This document shows positions 61,542-64,000 of a stretch of DNA of 64,000 nucleotides, one piece after another. Under the pieces are notes generated by a model. The model was not told the DNA's origin, ran no database searches, and was given only the letters and a program-made list of their open reading frames with translations. Position 1 is the first letter of the stretch. Each line of letters opens with the position of its first letter. Origin of the DNA: JAMQKA01 sp034521835 (lineage in GTDB: Bacteria > Bacteroidota > Rhodothermia > Balneolales > Balneolaceae). The stretch covers positions 310,001 to 374,000 of the forward strand of contig JAXHMA010000003.1 of assembly GCA_034521835.1 (NCBI GenBank), read 5' to 3'. Made by a program: the position numbers and the translations under genes.

Positions 61542-61955
61542 ATGAGATATCAGGAATCGATAGTATTAACTTGTGTGGCAGTATCTCTGCTTTTGAGCTG
61601 CTCTGAGGTCGAACAGCCTGTAGTTTGCACAGAAGAATTTCGGATTTACGATGTCACTGTTCTTAGCCCAGATGGTACGCCCGCCAGTGACTTTCAAATA
61701 GAAGTTAGAGACCCGGATAATGGGGATCTATACGAGATATGCGAGGGAGTGAATGATTGTAATTGGACTCAACCTGGAACCTATGTAATAATGCATGATG
61801 GTTTCCTGGGAAAAATTAGTGAGGAGAAAGAGACAATTGCTGTCACAGGAACAAAAGAGAATATGATATTTGAGCAAGAATTTGAATTCCGAAGTGGTGA
61901 ATGCCACGTTGAGAAAATTGCAGGTCCGGATACCGTTTCTCTTGTTTCAAATTGA
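61542..61955 (+). CDS. Small lipoprotein of unknown function
   Basis: About 137 residues from the ATG at 61542, chosen because the lipobox LLLSCSE (Cys about residue 20) then sits at a proper distance; a TTG at 61515 is upstream. Beta-rich with a carboxypeptidase-regulatory-like feel (YDVTVLSPDGTPASDFQIEV, DLYEICEGVNDC). Not otherwise recognised. It is 62 bp after the glycosidase. Confidence 0.6.
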   Translation: MRYQESIVLTCVAVSLLLSCSEVEQPVVCTEEFRIYDVTVLSPDGTPASDFQIEVRDPDNGDLYEICEGVNDCNWTQPGTYVIMHDGFLGKISEEKETIAVTGTKENMIFEQEFEFRSGECHVEKIAGPDTVSLVSN

Positions 61956-62214
61956 GCTTTTGAAAAGTAGATTGAATTCATAAAGCGACAGGCTATCACG
62001 GAAATATACCGGACGTTCGTATAAATATTATGGGACAGGGAAGGGGATGAACAAGGTGCCAGGATCGGGAGTACCACCGTCCGTATACGTTAAACTCAAA
62101 GTTGTTCATAGTTCGGAGGAGACACACCCCACAAATGATTCCATCCCTTTTCGTAATACCGTTGAACACGATTTTAAAAGTTTTCAAACTGCCTGCTAAT
62201 AAATCCGTCTGATC

Positions 62215-62970
62215 ATGTATAAAAACATCACCCTGCTTTTAATCACATTGTTGATCGCTGTTGAACCAGCTATTTCTCAATATGCCGAACGCTACCAGGT
62301 ATTGCTTTTCACAAAGTCCGTTTCTTATCCCAATCGTCATGATTCCATCTCTGATGGAGTACAGATGTTCAAAGAGCTAAGCAAGAAGCACCGATTCGGC
62401 CTCACCTGGACCGCCGATGCCGCTATTTTTGATGACACCGAGCGCCTGAAAGACATGGATGTAGTGGTGTTCTTTAACACCTCGGGAGATATTTTGAATG
62501 GCAGCCAGAAAAAGGCGTTTCAGGAATACATTCGCGGAGGGGGTAATTTTGTGGGAATCCACGGAGCCAGTTATACCATGATGGAGTGGGACTGGTATAT
62601 CGACCTGCTGGGCGGCGTTTGGAATCACCATCCGGGACGACATACAGCAGCCGTTCATGTACAGGATAAAAACCATCCGGCCACCGCACACTTGCCGTCA
62701 ACCTGGATTGTCACCGATGAGTGGTACAATTTCGACAAGCTTTCCGATAACATACATGTACTGTTGACGGTGGATGAAGGGACCTATCCGGGCGGTGAGA
62801 TGCCCGACTACCATCCCATAGCATGGTACCAGGATGATTTTAAGGGAGGCCGATCATTCTTTACTCTTTTGGGCCACACTCAGGAAGCCTACCAGGATCC
62901 TTGGTTCCGCCAGCATATAATGGGAGCGCTATGGTGGGCGGCAAGGGGTATCGAGCTAAATAAGGAATGA
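62215..62970 (+). CDS. ThuA-like domain exported protein
   Basis: 251 residues. Signal peptide (ITLLLITLLIAVEPAISQ). The glutamine-amidotransferase-like ThuA fold is visible in YQVLLFTKSVSYPNRHDSIS, VVVFFNTSGDILN, YIRGGGNFVGIHGASYTM and HHPGRHTAAVHV. The C-terminal SFFTLLGHTQEAYQDPWFR is also diagnostic. ThuA proteins are linked to sugar use, but their activity is not known. It precedes the partial PVC-type gene by 46 bp, a pairing common in Bacteroidota and Planctomycetota. Confidence 0.85.
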   Translation: MYKNITLLLITLLIAVEPAISQYAERYQVLLFTKSVSYPNRHDSISDGVQMFKELSKKHRFGLTWTADAAIFDDTERLKDMDVVVFFNTSGDILNGSQKKAFQEYIRGGGNFVGIHGASYTMMEWDWYIDLLGGVWNHHPGRHTAAVHVQDKNHPATAHLPSTWIVTDEWYNFDKLSDNIHVLLTVDEGTYPGGEMPDYHPIAWYQDDFKGGRSFFTLLGHTQEAYQDPWFRQHIMGALWWAARGIELNKE

Positions 62971-63016
62971 AATTCTAAGAAAGGGAATAACTAATCTTCA
63001 ACTTAGGGAATTAAAA

Positions 63017-64000
63017 ATGATAAAATTTCTGCCGATGGATGGCATTTGTGCTGTACCCGGATATTTTTTAGTTACGCTGGCTATTGGGATGGGAGTTGCC
63101 TGTAGCTCAGGTGATTCTTTCGATGATAATTCAGCAAATGGACCGGAAGTACTTGATAATCGACTGCAGCTTAGCCTGTTTGCCGAAGATCCCGATATTA
63201 TGACACCGATCGGTATTGCAATTGATGACCGAAACAGAATTTTTGTTTTAGAGTCGCATACCCATCTCGAGCCTTCTGATTACGAGGGTCCCGATAGCGA
63301 CCGAATCAAAATTTTTTCGGATGAAGATGGCGATGGGCAACCGGAAGATATATCAGTGTTTGCCGAGGGTTTTGATGACGGGATGAATATTCAGTTTTCT
63401 CCGGAGGGCCACCTCTACCTTGTGACGGCACGAGAAGTCTGGGTGTTTTATGACCGAAATCAGGATGGAGTCAGTGATGATCGGGAAAAACTACTCGAGA
63501 TAACTGAACCGGATTACGTATATGACCATGCCGCCCTGATGGGAATCACATTTTCCCACGACGGGTGGATGTATGTAAGCCGCGGAAATGTGGGCAGTGC
63601 CGGATGGAAAATGGAAGGTACCGATGGATCGTCGGTGGAAGGCTATGGTGACGGCGGCAATATTGTCCGTGCCCGCCCCGACGGATCTCAACTGCAGGAA
63701 GTAGCCACCGGTTTTTGGAATCCTTTTGACCTGAAATTTGACGACCAAAGTCGACTGCTTGTATCCGATAATGACCCTGACAGCCGTGGACCGAATCGGT
63801 TGGTGCATATTATCGAGGGTGGGGATTATGGTTATAAGTCATTATACGGAGGCAGTGGTATTCACCCATATTTGGCCTGGAATGGTGAGCTGCCAGGAAC
63901 GCTACCTTATGCGGCAGGTCTTGGAGAGGCCCCATCGGGTCTGTTAAACGCCAGTTTAACTTCATTTCCCGAAGATTATAAGGGTGAAATGGTAATTTCT
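63017..64000 (+). CDS. PVC-type heme-binding/propeller lipoprotein, N-terminal part
   Basis: The reading frame from the ATG at 63017 is open to the end of the window (328 codons) and continues beyond it. Lipobox GVACSSG after a hydrophobic stretch. The beta-propeller text NRLQLSLFAEDPDIMTPIGI, IFVLESHTHLEP, IKIFSDEDGDGQPEDI, GLYLVT-like HLYLVTAREVWV, DHAALMGITFSHDGWMYVS and GFWNPFDLKFD matches the N-terminal dehydrogenase-like propeller of PVC-type proteins. A CxxCH cytochrome c domain would be expected downstream but is off the window. Confidence 0.82.
   Translation, partial: MIKFLPMDGICAVPGYFLVTLAIGMGVACSSGDSFDDNSANGPEVLDNRLQLSLFAEDPDIMTPIGIAIDDRNRIFVLESHTHLEPSDYEGPDSDRIKIFSDEDGDGQPEDISVFAEGFDDGMNIQFSPEGHLYLVTAREVWVFYDRNQDGVSDDREKLLEITEPDYVYDHAALMGITFSHDGWMYVSRGNVGSAGWKMEGTDGSSVEGYGDGGNIVRARPDGSQLQEVATGFWNPFDLKFDDQSRLLVSDNDPDSRGPNRLVHIIEGGDYGYKSLYGGSGIHPYLAWNGELPGTLPYAAGLGEAPSGLLNASLTSFPEDYKGEMVIS

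Overview
The window is a chromosomal segment of a Gram-negative bacterium of the Bacteroidota/Balneolota-Rhodothermota type (a Balneolaceae-like organism is my best guess). Pointers are a Rho with a low-complexity N-terminal insert, a TonB receptor paired with DUF4249, weak Shine-Dalgarno sequences, many exported lipoproteins, Nramp and GMC/gluconate-dehydrogenase-subunit-3 genes, and a LysC-LysA fusion. No rRNA or tRNA gene or CRISPR array was seen; the one clear RNA gene is ssrA (tmRNA).

Layout. 1-8.6 kb: housekeeping genes (end of folC, rho, an MBL hydrolase with sppA, a CrtO/PYROXD2-like oxidoreductase, alr, an FKBP isomerase). 8.7-11.65 kb: tatC, a short tatA, and the coupled rpiB-glyA pair. 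12.2-16.2 kb: exported DUF4159 and DUF4249 proteins and a TonB-dependent receptor. 16.3-20.8 kb: fused aspartokinase/diaminopimelate decarboxylase and a class C beta-lactamase-like hydrolase. 20.9-30.06 kb: ssrA followed by an AT-rich genomic island of about 8.8 kb. A 14-bp repeat of the tmRNA 3' end bounds the island, which holds an integrase remnant, a type I restriction-modification system (hsdM-hsdS-hsdR) and a tightly coupled HipA-like kinase + DUF3037 pair. 30.6-34.8 kb: GMC oxidoreductase with its Tat-lipoprotein partner, a small hypothetical and a TPR protein.

35.1-64 kb is a large carbohydrate-use region. Exported GH31, PL11, GH106, GH92, a sialate O-acetylesterase, an alpha/beta hydrolase and a GH65-like enzyme would release rhamnose- and fucose-rich sugars. 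A complete non-phosphorylative L-fucose route accompanies them: FucP symporter, mutarotase, L-fucose dehydrogenase (SDR), lactonase, L-fuconate dehydratase, 2-keto-3-deoxy-fuconate dehydrogenase (SDR) and an FAH-family cleavage enzyme. The expected products are pyruvate and L-lactate. No SusC/SusD pair and no transcriptional regulator of the cluster is visible here.

Quality caveat. Fifteen otherwise well-conserved genes are each split by one or two single-base indels (18 in total, many in short homopolymers), and every split gene returns to a full-length frame when one base is added or removed. I read this mainly as base-calling error in the assembly, so I annotate these as one gene each and mark the indel position. 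The integrase is different: it is truly truncated.

The best candidate for an under-described system is the HipA-like kinase/DUF3037 module beside the type I RM genes in the ssrA island.
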